Positions 8,799 to 17,422 of a stretch of DNA of 64,000 nt are shown here, one piece after another. The first letter of the stretch is position 1, and every line of letters starts with the position of its first letter. The DNA lies in assembly GCA_965220645.1 (NCBI GenBank), contig OZ244836.1, positions 1,612,001 through 1,676,000 on the forward strand. The letters are read 5' to 3'. The stretch is from Aldehydirespirator sp965220645. Its GTDB lineage: Bacteria > Actinomycetota > Acidimicrobiia > Acidimicrobiales > Aldehydirespiratoraceae. The notes below the pieces were generated by a model. That model worked only from the letters and a program-made list of their open reading frames with translations. It searched no databases and had not been told where the DNA came from. The position numbers were made by a program, and so were the translations under genes.

Positions 8799-9395
8799 TT
8801 GTCCCTGCATCCTGTACTCCGGCCGTGGTTGCGAGGGGCTCAGGATGCGGTCGCCCTGTTCTTCGTTCCGGTCGGTCTGGGACTCGTGATCATCCACTAT
8901 TTCGGTGGTGCAGATGGGCTTCCCAACGCCGAGCTCGGTGCGGTGGCCTTCGGGGCTCCGTACAGCGTGCTCGGCTTTCTCGCCTTCCTCGGGGGTCGCA
9001 CCGGACGGCCCGCGCTGACGCTCTTCGCGAGCACGCCGCTGGTGTTGATGAGCATGGTCTCATTTGTCCTGATTCCGCTGGTGCTGCTTGCCGGGTTCCT
9101 GGTGGTCCGGGCCATCTCGGGACTGGTCGCTGGCCAGCAGCAGCACCTGAGCCCGTCCGAGATGTTCCTTCCGTTCCTGGTAACGGCCGCCCCGGTGCTG
9201 GCGTTCGGCTACTTGCTGTTCCACCAGGACCCTGCGTCATGGCAATCGGATGAGAACACGTTCCACTCCGCGAGCGACATCGTGACCGTCTCGGAGTCCA
9301 TCCTGTCGCTGGTGGCGGTTGCCCTGTCGGTTGTGATCTCGTTCTTCTGGATCTTCAAGGACCCGAGCGGCAACCTCGGATCGATCACCGACTGA
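8799..9395 (+). CDS. Hypothetical membrane protein, five predicted helices
   Basis: 198 residues from a TTG start 13 bases after aspS. Hydrophobic stretches near residues 17-36, 47-65, 74-102, 125-142 and 165-188 suggest five membrane spans. No family was recognised. The frame lies cleanly between aspS and rarA and is of ordinary composition. TTG is the first standard start; a later one would remove the first helix. Position after aspS suggests co-transcription but gives no clue to function. Confidence 0.6.
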   Translation: MSLHPVLRPWLRGAQDAVALFFVPVGLGLVIIHYFGGADGLPNAELGAVAFGAPYSVLGFLAFLGGRTGRPALTLFASTPLVLMSMVSFVLIPLVLLAGFLVVRAISGLVAGQQQHLSPSEMFLPFLVTAAPVLAFGYLLFHQDPASWQSDENTFHSASDIVTVSESILSLVAVALSVVISFFWIFKDPSGNLGSITD

Positions 9396-9495
9396 GGGCC
9401 TAGTGCTGTGTTGCCGAAATGACTGGGCAGCGACAGACGCCGGTGACCTCGGCGTATGGGCGGTGGGGCGGACGATCAATTCAGCGACGGACCAC

Positions 9496-9501
9496 TAGGG
9501 T
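9496..9501 (+). promoter_or_regulatory. -10-like hexamer of rarA, leaderless type
   Basis: TAGGGT ends 6 bases before the rarA GTG at 9508. The preceding 112 bases (9396-9507) hold no gene. Confidence 0.45.
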
Positions 9502-9507
9502 CACAGC

Positions 9508-10836
9508 GTGGCTGGCGACCTGTTCGATGCGGCTGCGGACGAGCGCCTGCGCGGGAGGGCGCCGCTGGCGGCTCGGCTGCGGCCCCGCACACTGGACGAG
9601 ATCGTGGGCCAGGACCACCTGGTCGGGCCGGGGCGACCGCTGCGGGAGCTGATCGCAGCCGACCGGCTGTCGTCGGTGATCCTGTGGGGGCCGCCGGGCA
9701 CGGGCAAGACCACGCTGGCCCGGGTGGTGGCCCTCACCACGGCCAAGGCCTTCGAGGAGCTCTCAGCGGTGACCGCGGGGGTGAAGGACGTGCGGAGTGT
9801 GATCGAGAGGGCCCGGGACCGTCTCGGTGTCCACGGAACCGGCACGATCCTGTTCCTCGACGAGGTCCACCGCTTCAACAAGGCCCAGCAGGACGCCCTG
9901 CTGCCCGCGGTGGAGGACGGGCTGATCGTGCTGATCGGCGCCACCACCGAGAACCCGCACTTCGAGGTCAACCCTCCGCTGATGTCGCGCTCGACGCTGT
10001 TCCGCCTGCACCCGCTGGATGCTGACGCGCTGGTGGAACTGGTCCACCGGGGCCTGGCGGCGGAGCAGGCCACCGCCGACAACGACGCCGTGGAGCATCT
10101 CGCGGCCCGCAGCAGCGGCGACGGTCGCCACGCCCTGACCGGCATAGAAGTGGCGGTGGCGCTGGCCGGTCGCCGGATCGGAGCCGAGCCGGGCGCCGAA
10201 CCGGCGGGTCCGGTCCATGTGACCCTGGCCGACGCCGAGGCGGCCGCCGACGCCAAGGCGGTGCGGTACGGACGTGACGGCCACTACGACGTGATCAGCG
10301 CGTTCATCAAGAGCATCCGGGGCTCCGACGCCGATGCCGGGCTCTACTGGCTGGCCCGCATGCTGGAGGCGGGCGAGGATCCTCGCTTCATCGCGCGACG
10401 TCTGGTAATCCTGGCCTCCGAGGACATCGGCCTGGCCGACGACGGAGCGCTGCTGGTGGCCGACGCCGCGGCCCGGGCCGTGGAGTACGTCGGCTTGCCC
10501 GAAGCGCAGCTCAACCTGGCCCACGCGGTGGTGCGGCTGGCCACCGCGCCCAAGTCCAATCGGGTGACGGAGGCCCTGGGCCGGGCCGCCGCCGACGCCC
10601 GGACCGCGGGGGCGGGCGAGGTGCCCATGCACCTGCGCGACGCCCACTACCAGGGCGCGAGATCCCTCGGCCACGGCGACGGGTACCGCTATCCCCACGA
10701 CGACCCCGACGGCTGGGTCACCCAGGAGCATCGTCCCGCCGAAGTGGCCGGCAACGTCTACTACGAGCCGTCCGATCACGGTTCTGAGGCCGCCCTGGCC
10801 GAGATCCGGCCCGGCCGACGACGCTCTCCGCACTGA
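9508..10836 (+). CDS. rarA: Replication-associated recombination AAA+ ATPase RarA (MgsA)
   Basis: 442 residues. An AAA+ core with Walker A GPPGTGKTT (about residues 59-67), Walker B ILFLDEVHRFNKAQQDALL and sensor 1 GATTENPHFEVN, then the RarA C-terminal region with SAFIKSIRGSDADAGLYWLARML and the tail YRYPHD. RarA acts at stalled replication forks and interacts with single-strand-binding protein in studied species. It lies upstream of the alaS group, the usual actinobacterial neighbourhood. GTG start after a TAGGGT box. Confidence 0.93.
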   Translation: MAGDLFDAAADERLRGRAPLAARLRPRTLDEIVGQDHLVGPGRPLRELIAADRLSSVILWGPPGTGKTTLARVVALTTAKAFEELSAVTAGVKDVRSVIERARDRLGVHGTGTILFLDEVHRFNKAQQDALLPAVEDGLIVLIGATTENPHFEVNPPLMSRSTLFRLHPLDADALVELVHRGLAAEQATADNDAVEHLAARSSGDGRHALTGIEVAVALAGRRIGAEPGAEPAGPVHVTLADAEAAADAKAVRYGRDGHYDVISAFIKSIRGSDADAGLYWLARMLEAGEDPRFIARRLVILASEDIGLADDGALLVADAAARAVEYVGLPEAQLNLAHAVVRLATAPKSNRVTEALGRAAADARTAGAGEVPMHLRDAHYQGARSLGHGDGYRYPHDDPDGWVTQEHRPAEVAGNVYYEPSDHGSEAALAEIRPGRRRSPH

Positions 10837-10890
10837 GCGGCCTAGCCCCGACGGCAACGCGTACTGGGCTGCCGCGCAGCCCATCGGCGG

Positions 10891-10896
10891 TATCTT
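10891..10896 (+). promoter_or_regulatory. -10-like hexamer of the DUF948-type gene
   Basis: TATCTT ends 6 bases before the GTG at 10903, the same spacing as other leaderless-type starts here. Confidence 0.45.
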
Positions 10897-10902
10897 GACT
10901 GC

Positions 10903-11418
10903 GTGAGCGCCGTCGACCTCGCTGCCGTGATCGTGACGATCGTCTGCCTGGCCACGGTGGTCGTGCTGACGGTGGCGGTGGTGTCGCTGGTGCGGACCAT
11001 GCGCGAGCTGCGCGACGTGGTCGACGACTTGCGGGACTCGGCGCTTCCCATGGTCGACGATCTCCGCTCCACCGTCACCAAGGCCGACGCCGAGCTTCAC
11101 CGGGTGGACCGGGTGATCGGGCGGGCCGAGCGCATCGCGGCCACCGCGGACCATGCCAGCCGCCTGACCTACCGGGCTTTCGCGCCGCCGCTGATCAAAG
11201 GTCTGTCGCTGGTCTCGGGCGCGGGCCAGGCCGGCCGGCGGCTGCGTGAGCGCCGCCGCCATCGCCGGTCTCTGGACCTGGCCGCGAACGACAGTTCCAG
11301 CACCACCGAAGCGATCTCAACCACGGCGGAGGCCGTAGCTTCAAGCCATTCCGCCGCGGCCGGGCCTGGAGAGTCCCCCAGCACCGAGCGGTCCCGGACC
11401 AGGAGGCGGCGGCGATGA
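10903..11418 (+). CDS. DUF948-type membrane-anchored protein
   Basis: 171 residues. One membrane helix near residues 5-28 (AAVIVTIVCLATVVVLTVAVVSL) is followed by an amphipathic, probably coiled-coil stretch (MRELRDVVDDLRDSALPMVDDLRS) and an Arg- and Ser-rich tail. DUF948 proteins with this layout are commonly encoded just before alaS in actinobacteria. The cellular role is not established. The stop overlaps the next gene by ATGA. Confidence 0.7.
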   Translation: MSAVDLAAVIVTIVCLATVVVLTVAVVSLVRTMRELRDVVDDLRDSALPMVDDLRSTVTKADAELHRVDRVIGRAERIAATADHASRLTYRAFAPPLIKGLSLVSGAGQAGRRLRERRRHRRSLDLAANDSSSTTEAISTTAEAVASSHSAAAGPGESPSTERSRTRRRRR

Positions 11419-11753
11419 GGCGGGTCTGGTGGCTGGGCGCGGGCTACGTTGCCGGCCTCGGCACCGCGGCCTGGCTTCGCAGCAAGGCCCGTGAGGCCGC
11501 GGAGCGCTATGCGCCCGCCAACGTGCGCAACGTCGTGGCCGAGCGGTCTCAGCAGGCCGCGAACCGGGCCCGGGACACCGCGGTCGACAGCGCCAAGAAT
11601 GTCGGGCGCGAGGCTCGACGAATCGCCGACGACGTCCGCCAAGCCGTCGCCGAGGGACGCGAGGCCATGCGCCGCGCCGAGTCCGAGCTCATCGGTGAGG
11701 ACGAACCGCTCTCCGACGACGAGCGGTCCACGACCGGGACCGACGCGCCATGA
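11415..11753 (+). CDS. Small DUF6167-like protein before alaS
   Basis: 112 residues starting at the ATG inside ATGA. A short hydrophobic N-terminus (WWLGAGYVAGLGTAAWL) is followed by a charged helical region rich in Ala, Arg and Glu (ARRIADDVRQAVAEGREAMRRAESEL). Its place between the DUF948 gene and alaS matches the actinobacterial DUF6167 neighbour. Function unknown. The stop overlaps the alaS ATG by 4 bases, so the three genes look translationally coupled. Confidence 0.65.
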   Translation: MRRVWWLGAGYVAGLGTAAWLRSKAREAAERYAPANVRNVVAERSQQAANRARDTAVDSAKNVGREARRIADDVRQAVAEGREAMRRAESELIGEDEPLSDDERSTTGTDAP

Positions 11754-14326
11754 GGTCGATGACCGCGGCCGAGGTCCGCAAGGCCTTCGTCGACTTCTTC
11801 GTAGAGCGGGGCCACACCCACCACCCTTCGGCCACCCTGATCCCCCACGACCCCACCCTGCTGTTCACGGTGGCCGGAATGGTGCCTTTCAAGAGCTACT
11901 TCACCGGCGAGCAGCAGGCCCCGTTCTCGCGGGCCGTCACCGTGCAGAAGTGCGTGCGGGCCGGCGGCAAGCACAACGACCTCGACGAGATCGGGCGTAC
12001 CTCCCGCCACCTGACCTTCTTCGAGATGCTCGGCAACTTCAGCTTCGGCGACTACTTCAAGTCCGACGCCTGCGCCTGGGCCTGGGAGCTCGTCACCGGC
12101 GTGCTCGGCCTCGATCCGGAACGGTTGTGGGTGACCGTTCACCTCAGCGACGACGAGGCCGAGGCCATCTGGCGCGACGAGGTCGGCGTGCCCGCCGAGC
12201 GGATCCAGCGCCTCGGCGAGGACAACTACTGGCGCATGGCCGACGTGGGCCCCTGCGGGCCGTGCTCGGAGATCTTCTGGGACAAGGGGCCGCAGTACGG
12301 ACCCGACGGAGGCCCGGCCCACGGCGGCGAGGAGCGCTTCGTCGAGGTCTGGAACCTGGTGTTCATGCAGTTCGAGAGCACCCCCGACGGCGAAGAGGTC
12401 CCCCTGCCCAAGCCCTCGATCGACACCGGCCTGGGCCTGGAGCGGACTGTGGCCGTGCTTCAGGGCGTGGACTCGGTGTGGGAGACCGACGAGTTCGTGG
12501 CCCTGCTCGACGCGGCCCAGCACCTGTCCGGCGCCAAGTTGGGCGAGTCCGAGGCCCGCGACGTGTCGCTGCGCATCCTCGCCGACCACGCCCGGTCCAC
12601 CTCGCTGCTGGTCAGCGACGGGGTGTTCCCCTCCAACGAGGACCGCGGCTACGTGCTGCGACGCATCATCCGCCGAGCCGTGCGCCACGCCTATCTGCTG
12701 GGCGTGGAGGAGCCCGTCATGGGAGGCATGGTCGACGCGGTGGTGGACGTGATGGGTGAGGCGCACCCGGATCTGGCCCGCAACCACGGCTACGTGCGCG
12801 ACGTGATCGACCGCGAGGAGCAGCGCTTCCGCCAGACGCTCCGCACCGGACAGGCCATCCTCGATATCCGCCTGGACAGCCTCGCCCCGGGCCAGCCGAT
12901 CGATGGCGACGTCGCGTTCCTGTTGCACGACACGTACGGCTTCCCCCTCGAAGTCACCGTCGAGATTGCGGCCGAGAGGGGCGTGGAGGTGGACACCGAG
13001 GGCTTCGCAGCTGCGATGTCGCAGCAGCAGGAGCGGGCCCGCAGCGCCCGCTCGGTGGCCGCCGCCGATGATGTGACCCCCTTCGTGGCGCTGCTATCGG
13101 CTACCGGGCCAACCGAGTTCACCGGACGGGCCGAGCTGACGTCCGTGGGCGAGGTCCTGTACGCCGCGGGCGGCCGGGTGGTGCTGGACCGTACGCCGTT
13201 CTACGCCGAGAGCGGTGGGCAGATCGGCGACACCGGCGAGATCTCGTGTGAGGCGACCGGGGCCCGGGTGCGGGTCGTCGACACCGTCTACGGAGTGCCT
13301 GACCTCCACGTCCACGTCGTCGAGCCGATCAACGGGGAGCTGAGAGTCGGCGACGAGGTCACCGCCGCGGTGGATGCCGAGCGCCGGTCCGGGATCCGGC
13401 GGAACCACACCGCTACCCACATCCTGCACTGGGCGCTGCGGGAGGTGCTCGGCGACCACGTCAAGCAGCAGGGGTCCTGGGTCGGCCCCGACCGGCTCCG
13501 CTTCGACTTCAGCCACTACGAGGCCCTTACACGCGAGCAGATTCTCCAGGTGGAGAATCTCGTCAACTCCGAGGTGCTCGCCAACGAGTCGTGCCGCCAC
13601 TACGAGACCACGTTCGACCATGCTCAGCACGTCGGCGCCATCGCCTTCTTCGGTGAGAAGTACGGCGAGATGGTGCGGGTGCTCGAGGCCGGCCGCCATT
13701 CGGTGGAGCTGTGCGGGGGCACTCATGTGCGGGCCCTGGGCGACATCGGCGCGTTCCACATCACTTCCGAGGCGTCTATCGGCGCCAACATGCGCAGGCT
13801 GGAGGCCATCACCGGCCACGACACGCTTTCTCTGCTGCGCGGCCAGCAGTCGCTCATAGACGACGTGGCCCGGTCGCTGGGAGTGCCGTCCGCGGAACTG
13901 GCCGACGGCGTGGTCAAGCGCCAGAGCGAGACGAAGGCCTTGCGAGCCGAGGTGGCGGAGCTCAGGCGCCGGGTGGCGCTGGGCCGCGCCCCCGAGCTCG
14001 CGGCCGCGGCCGTGGACGGTGTGGTTGTGGCCCGCGTCGATGACGTGGACCGCGATGGACTGCGCGACCTCGCGGTGTCGATACGCGGCATCGACGGTGT
14101 GAAGGCCGTGGTGCTGGGCACCGCGCTCGGCTCGGGGGGAGCAGCCCTGGCCGCGGCCGCCACCGATGGCGGCGGGTTCCACGCCGGCGATCTCATCGGT
14201 GACGCCAAGAAGACGATCGGCGGCGGAGGGAGATCCGCGGCCGACCTTTGCGTGGCCGGGGGCCGGGACGCTGATCGGCTGGACGAGGCCCTCGACCTGG
14301 CGCGCGCCGCGGCTGGACTTACCTGA
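11750..14326 (+). CDS. alaS: Alanyl-tRNA synthetase
   Basis: 858 residues, close to the family norm. N-terminal class II catalytic domain (HPSATLIPHDPTLLFTVAGMVPFK; TSRHLTFFEMLGNFSFGDYFK), then the editing domain with the zinc-binding motif HTATHILHWALREVLG and the later CGGTHV, and a C-terminal DHHA1 domain ending in GGGGRSAADLCVAGGRD. It charges tRNA-Ala and clears mischarged Ser or Gly. Start ATG within the ATGA overlap; the stop is one base before the ruvX GTG. Confidence 0.97.
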   Translation: MRSMTAAEVRKAFVDFFVERGHTHHPSATLIPHDPTLLFTVAGMVPFKSYFTGEQQAPFSRAVTVQKCVRAGGKHNDLDEIGRTSRHLTFFEMLGNFSFGDYFKSDACAWAWELVTGVLGLDPERLWVTVHLSDDEAEAIWRDEVGVPAERIQRLGEDNYWRMADVGPCGPCSEIFWDKGPQYGPDGGPAHGGEERFVEVWNLVFMQFESTPDGEEVPLPKPSIDTGLGLERTVAVLQGVDSVWETDEFVALLDAAQHLSGAKLGESEARDVSLRILADHARSTSLLVSDGVFPSNEDRGYVLRRIIRRAVRHAYLLGVEEPVMGGMVDAVVDVMGEAHPDLARNHGYVRDVIDREEQRFRQTLRTGQAILDIRLDSLAPGQPIDGDVAFLLHDTYGFPLEVTVEIAAERGVEVDTEGFAAAMSQQQERARSARSVAAADDVTPFVALLSATGPTEFTGRAELTSVGEVLYAAGGRVVLDRTPFYAESGGQIGDTGEISCEATGARVRVVDTVYGVPDLHVHVVEPINGELRVGDEVTAAVDAERRSGIRRNHTATHILHWALREVLGDHVKQQGSWVGPDRLRFDFSHYEALTREQILQVENLVNSEVLANESCRHYETTFDHAQHVGAIAFFGEKYGEMVRVLEAGRHSVELCGGTHVRALGDIGAFHITSEASIGANMRRLEAITGHDTLSLLRGQQSLIDDVARSLGVPSAELADGVVKRQSETKALRAEVAELRRRVALGRAPELAAAAVDGVVVARVDDVDRDGLRDLAVSIRGIDGVKAVVLGTALGSGGAALAAAATDGGGFHAGDLIGDAKKTIGGGGRSAADLCVAGGRDADRLDEALDLARAAAGLT

Positions 14327-14327
14327 A

Positions 14328-14750
14328 GTGAGAGCCCTGGGGCTCGATCTGGGCGAGCGCCGCGTGGGTGTGGCGGTGTGCGACTCGGCCGGGACGGTGG
14401 CGACTCCGGCCGAGACGCTCCTTCGTACCGGCGATCCCGACCGCGATCTGCAGGCCATCGCCGGTCAGGTGAATGAGTGGCAGGCCGAGATCGTGGTGGT
14501 CGGTCTGCCCATCTCCCTCGACGGCTCCGAGGGTCCGGCGGCCCGGGCCGCCCGAGCGGAGATGGACCGTCTTGAGCGGCTCCTGGAGGTGCCCGTCGTT
14601 TCCTACGATGAGCGGTTGACGACGGTCATCGCAGAACGGAGCCTGATGGAGCAGCAGATGAAGGGGCCGCAGAGGCGCGGTGTCGTCGACCGGGTGGCGG
14701 CCGCCGTGATTCTCCAGTCCTGGCTCGACGCTGGAATGCCCCGTGGCTGA
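14328..14750 (+). CDS. ruvX: Pre-16S rRNA nuclease RuvX/YqgF
   Basis: 140 residues. RNase-H-like fold start VRALGLDLGERRVGVAVCD with the catalytic Asp in the DLG motif, then ETLLRTGDPDRDLQAI, VVGLPISLDGSEGP, YDERLTT and a final acidic region (VDRVAAAVILQSWL). Members process the 5' end of 16S rRNA. The GTG start lies one base after the alaS stop; the frame is open further upstream but overlaps alaS. Its stop overlaps the mltG GTG by 8 bases. The alaS-ruvX-mltG-aroE order is common in Gram-positive bacteria. Confidence 0.9.
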   Translation: MRALGLDLGERRVGVAVCDSAGTVATPAETLLRTGDPDRDLQAIAGQVNEWQAEIVVVGLPISLDGSEGPAARAARAEMDRLERLLEVPVVSYDERLTTVIAERSLMEQQMKGPQRRGVVDRVAAAVILQSWLDAGMPRG

Positions 14751-16320
14751 CCGGGGTGCGGGCCGTCGTCGACCGTCGAAACTGTCGAACTTCATCACTG
14801 GACGCCCCGACAGCGGTGCCGGCCCGAGAGCCGCCCCGCCTCGGACTCCGGCTGCACCCGCCGGACGCGCTCAGGATCGTCCCGCCCGGCCGGCTGCACC
14901 CGCCGGACGCGCTCAGGATCGTCCCGCCCGGCCGGCTCAGCCGCGTCGGCGCACGCAGGGGCCTGCCGGTCAGGTCGCGTCCCAGCCCCGGCCCGCCAGC
15001 CGTACGAAGGCGCCCAAGAATCGTCCCGACCGTAGAGCCGGCCGGGCAGGGCGCAAGGCAGCCCGGCGAGATGAGCAGCAGGTCATCGTGGCCCGGGGCG
15101 GCTGGTCGACGGTCGACCAGGGCGCGATGGTCGTTGTGGATGAGGAGCTCGGTGATGACCCCCTCGTCGATCCCGTCTATGACGCCGATGATCGCAACTG
15201 GGTCCGCTACCGCCCTTTCTGGGGCGGGTTCGCCCGCTTGGTGGTGCTGGCCGTGGTGCTGGTGCTGGCCGTCGGGTGGGCCCGAGGGCGCATATACGGC
15301 TGGGTGGACGCTCAGATCACACCGGGGGGACTGCCGGGCGACGCGGTCGAGCTGACCATTCCCCAGGGAGCATCCGTCAACGAGATCGCCGGAGAGCTCC
15401 AGAACGCGGGAGTCATCGCCAACGCCACCGTCTTCCGCTACTGGCTGCGCTGCGACGGCGAGCTGACCGTCACGGGCTTCCTGGGGTGTGACTCGGTGGT
15501 GTCCGTCGATGCAGGCGACTACATCCTCTGGGAGAACATGGACTTCGAGTCGGTGCGAACGGTGTTCGAGGCCGGGCCGCTGCCCGAGGTCTTCGAACTC
15601 GTGAGCATTCCCGAGGGGTTGCGCTGGAGCGAGATGGCCCCGCGCCTGATGGAGGAGAATCCCGCCTTCGAGCGGGACGGCCTGGAAGCGGCCTACGTCT
15701 CGTTGGTGCGCGAAGCGTCCTACCTGCCCGACGATGCCGCAGTCAGGAGTCTCGAAGGGATGCTCTTCCCGGCCACCTACGACATCAACGCCGACGACCT
15801 AGCGGACGAGCACGGGTTCCTGTTGCGTCTCTCCGACGAGTTCGATCGCCGCTTCGCCCGCCTGCTGGAGGATCCCGGTTTCCACCCCGACATGGTCGAG
15901 TTGGGTCTGGTGCCCTATGACGTGATCATCGTGGCCAGCCTCATCGAGGAGGAGGCCCTGGTGCAGCAGGACCGGGCCAAGATCGCCCGGGTGATCTACA
16001 ACCGGTTGGCCGAGGGCATGCGACTCGATATCGATGCCACCGCCTGCTATGCCGCGGCCAAGTCGTGCGTCGACCTCACCTCTGCCGACATTCGTCGAGA
16101 GTCGCCCTGGAATACTCGCGTGGTGGCCGGACTGCCCCCCACGCCGATATCGGCGCCGGGCGAGGCGTCGCTGGAGGCCGCACTGCAGCCCGCCGACGGC
16201 GACTGGCTCTTCTACGTCCGCACCGATGAGGGAGGAGTGCGAGGCGCTCACCACTTCCACCGCACGCTGGAGGAGCACGAGGCCCAGGTCGACGTCTGCC
16301 GCCAGCTCGGGTACTGCTGA
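14743..16320 (+). CDS. mltG: Endolytic murein transglycosylase MltG
   Basis: 525 residues. A long cytoplasmic N-terminus (about 155 residues) is rich in Arg, Pro and Ala. One membrane helix at about 163-181 (FARLVVLAVVLVLAVGWA) is followed by an extracytoplasmic YceG domain. The catalytic Glu lies in IIVASLIEEEA (about residues 395-405), with FPATYDI upstream and the substrate-site segment PWNTRVVAGLPPTPISAPGEASLEAA downstream. It cuts nascent peptidoglycan strands. The GTG start overlaps ruvX by 8 bases. The last codons (CRQLGYC, TGA) are amplified downstream. Confidence 0.92.
   Translation: MADRGAGRRRPSKLSNFITGRPDSGAGPRAAPPRTPAAPAGRAQDRPARPAAPAGRAQDRPARPAQPRRRTQGPAGQVASQPRPASRTKAPKNRPDRRAGRAGRKAARRDEQQVIVARGGWSTVDQGAMVVVDEELGDDPLVDPVYDADDRNWVRYRPFWGGFARLVVLAVVLVLAVGWARGRIYGWVDAQITPGGLPGDAVELTIPQGASVNEIAGELQNAGVIANATVFRYWLRCDGELTVTGFLGCDSVVSVDAGDYILWENMDFESVRTVFEAGPLPEVFELVSIPEGLRWSEMAPRLMEENPAFERDGLEAAYVSLVREASYLPDDAAVRSLEGMLFPATYDINADDLADEHGFLLRLSDEFDRRFARLLEDPGFHPDMVELGLVPYDVIIVASLIEEEALVQQDRAKIARVIYNRLAEGMRLDIDATACYAAAKSCVDLTSADIRRESPWNTRVVAGLPPTPISAPGEASLEAALQPADGDWLFYVRTDEGGVRGAHHFHRTLEEHEAQVDVCRQLGYC
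14849..14932 (+). repeat. Two in-frame copies of a 42-bp unit inside mltG
   Basis: A 42-base unit is repeated exactly at 14849 and 14891 and encodes two copies of a 14-residue segment containing APAGRAQDRPARP. It lengthens the Pro/Ala/Arg-rich cytoplasmic region without breaking the frame. Confidence 0.9.
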
Positions 16321-16503
16321 TGGCCGGGTACTGCCGCCAGCTCGGGTACTGCTGATGGCCGGGTACTGCCGCCAGCTCGGGTACTGCTGATGGCCGGGTA
16401 CTGCCGCCAGCTCGGGTACTGCTGATGGCCGGGTACTGCCGCCAGCTCGGGTACTGCTGATGGCCGGGTACTGCCGCCAGCTCGGGTACTGCTGATGGCC
16501 GGG
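16296..16503 (+). repeat. 35-bp tandem array of coupled micro-ORFs between mltG and aroE
   Basis: The stop/start junction TGATG recurs every 35 bases at 16318, 16353, 16388, 16423, 16458 and 16493. The first TGA ends mltG and the last ATG starts aroE. Between them lie five identical ORFs, each MAGYCRQLGYC then TGA, at 16320-16355, 16355-16390, 16390-16425, 16425-16460 and 16460-16495; each shares one base with the next. The peptide joins the aroE N-terminus (MAG) to the mltG C-terminus (CRQLGYC), so the array is an amplified fusion junction. Confidence 0.95.
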
Positions 16504-17379
16504 CCTGCGAACCCACGGGTGGCGGCGGTGATCGGTGACCCGGTGCGGCACTCGCGCTCGCCCGCAATCCACAATGCGGCGTTCGCGGCGAGCGACATCG
16601 ACTGGGTGTTCACCGCTTTCGAGGTGCCCGCAGGGGGCGGCGCCGTCGCCCTGGAAGCGATGCGGGCGCTGCGCCTGGCGGGCCTGTCGGTGACCATGCC
16701 CCTCAAGGCGGAGGTGGCTGAGGCCGCGGACATCCGGGACGACGAGGTGGTGGCTCTGGGCGTGGCCAACTGCATCGTGCCTCTGGGCGACGGCCGGCTG
16801 CGCGCCGCCAACACCGACGCCGCAGGGTTCGTGTCGGGGCTGCGGGCCGACGCCGGGGTAGGACCCGACGGACTTCGGGTGGCTCTGCTGGGCGCCGGCG
16901 GGGCGGCCCGGGCGGTGGCCTGGGGACTGGCCGCCGGAGGCGCGGCCGACGTTGCGGTGATCAACCGAACGCCGTCGAGAGCCCAAACCGCAGCGGACAT
17001 CGCAAATGCAACCGCACAGGCGGGACAGGCGGGCCGGGTCGGGTCTATCGACGACATCGCCGCCGCCGACATCGTCGTGAACGCGACCTCGGTGGGCATG
17101 GGAGCAGGCGCTTCAGCACATCCGAGGAGTGCTTCAGCACAACCGAACAGAAACGACATGCCATGCGACCCGACCCTGCTGCGTCCCGGCCAGGTGGCCG
17201 TGGACCTCGTGTACGAGCCGCTGGAGACCGCCTGGCTGGCCGCCTTGCGGCACCGCGGCGTCGAGGCTCACAACGGCCTGTCGATGCTGGCGTACCAGGC
17301 TGCGGCCGCCTTCGAGCTGTGGACTGGCATCGAAGCGCCGGTGGACGCGATGCGCCGAGCTGCGCTCGCGGGCCGCTGA
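16495..17379 (+). CDS. aroE: Shikimate 5-dehydrogenase
   Basis: 294 residues from the last TGATG of the 35-bp array. Substrate-binding SRSP (residues 20-23), catalytic Lys in SVTMPLKAEV, Asp in NTDAAGF, a nucleotide-binding turn LLGAGGAARAV, and the C-terminal DLVYEPLETAWL and NGLSMLAYQAAAAFELWTG. It reduces 3-dehydroshikimate to shikimate in aromatic amino acid synthesis. A loop near residues 205-220 carries a duplicated 7-residue segment (ASAHPRS/ASAQPNR). Together with aroB this makes two shikimate genes; aroC and aroK are not in the window. Confidence 0.93.
   Translation: MAGPANPRVAAVIGDPVRHSRSPAIHNAAFAASDIDWVFTAFEVPAGGGAVALEAMRALRLAGLSVTMPLKAEVAEAADIRDDEVVALGVANCIVPLGDGRLRAANTDAAGFVSGLRADAGVGPDGLRVALLGAGGAARAVAWGLAAGGAADVAVINRTPSRAQTAADIANATAQAGQAGRVGSIDDIAAADIVVNATSVGMGAGASAHPRSASAQPNRNDMPCDPTLLRPGQVAVDLVYEPLETAWLAALRHRGVEAHNGLSMLAYQAAAAFELWTGIEAPVDAMRRAALAGR
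17108..17149 (+). repeat. Two 21-bp copies inside aroE
   Basis: Units at 17108-17128 and 17129-17149 share GCTTCAGCACA and AACCGA/ATCCGA segments and encode ASAHPRS and ASAQPNR. In-frame expansion of a surface loop is the simplest reading. Confidence 0.75.
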
Positions 17380-17422
17380 CGGCCGCGGCCAGAGTCCAAC
17401 CCAGCGTCCCGCTCGTCGCTCA

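Noticed and set aside
9763..11262. 499-residue open frame on the - strand across rarA
   Set aside because: Shadow of rarA and the DUF948-type gene; no domain seen.
16296..16503. CRISPR array
   Set aside because: The repeats are directly adjacent with no unique spacers, and no cas genes are near. The same holds for the arrays at 241 and 31294.
16248..17159. - strand frames with repeated AVPELAAVPGHQQYPSW peptides
   Set aside because: They are antisense translations of the 35-base junction array, not repeat proteins.
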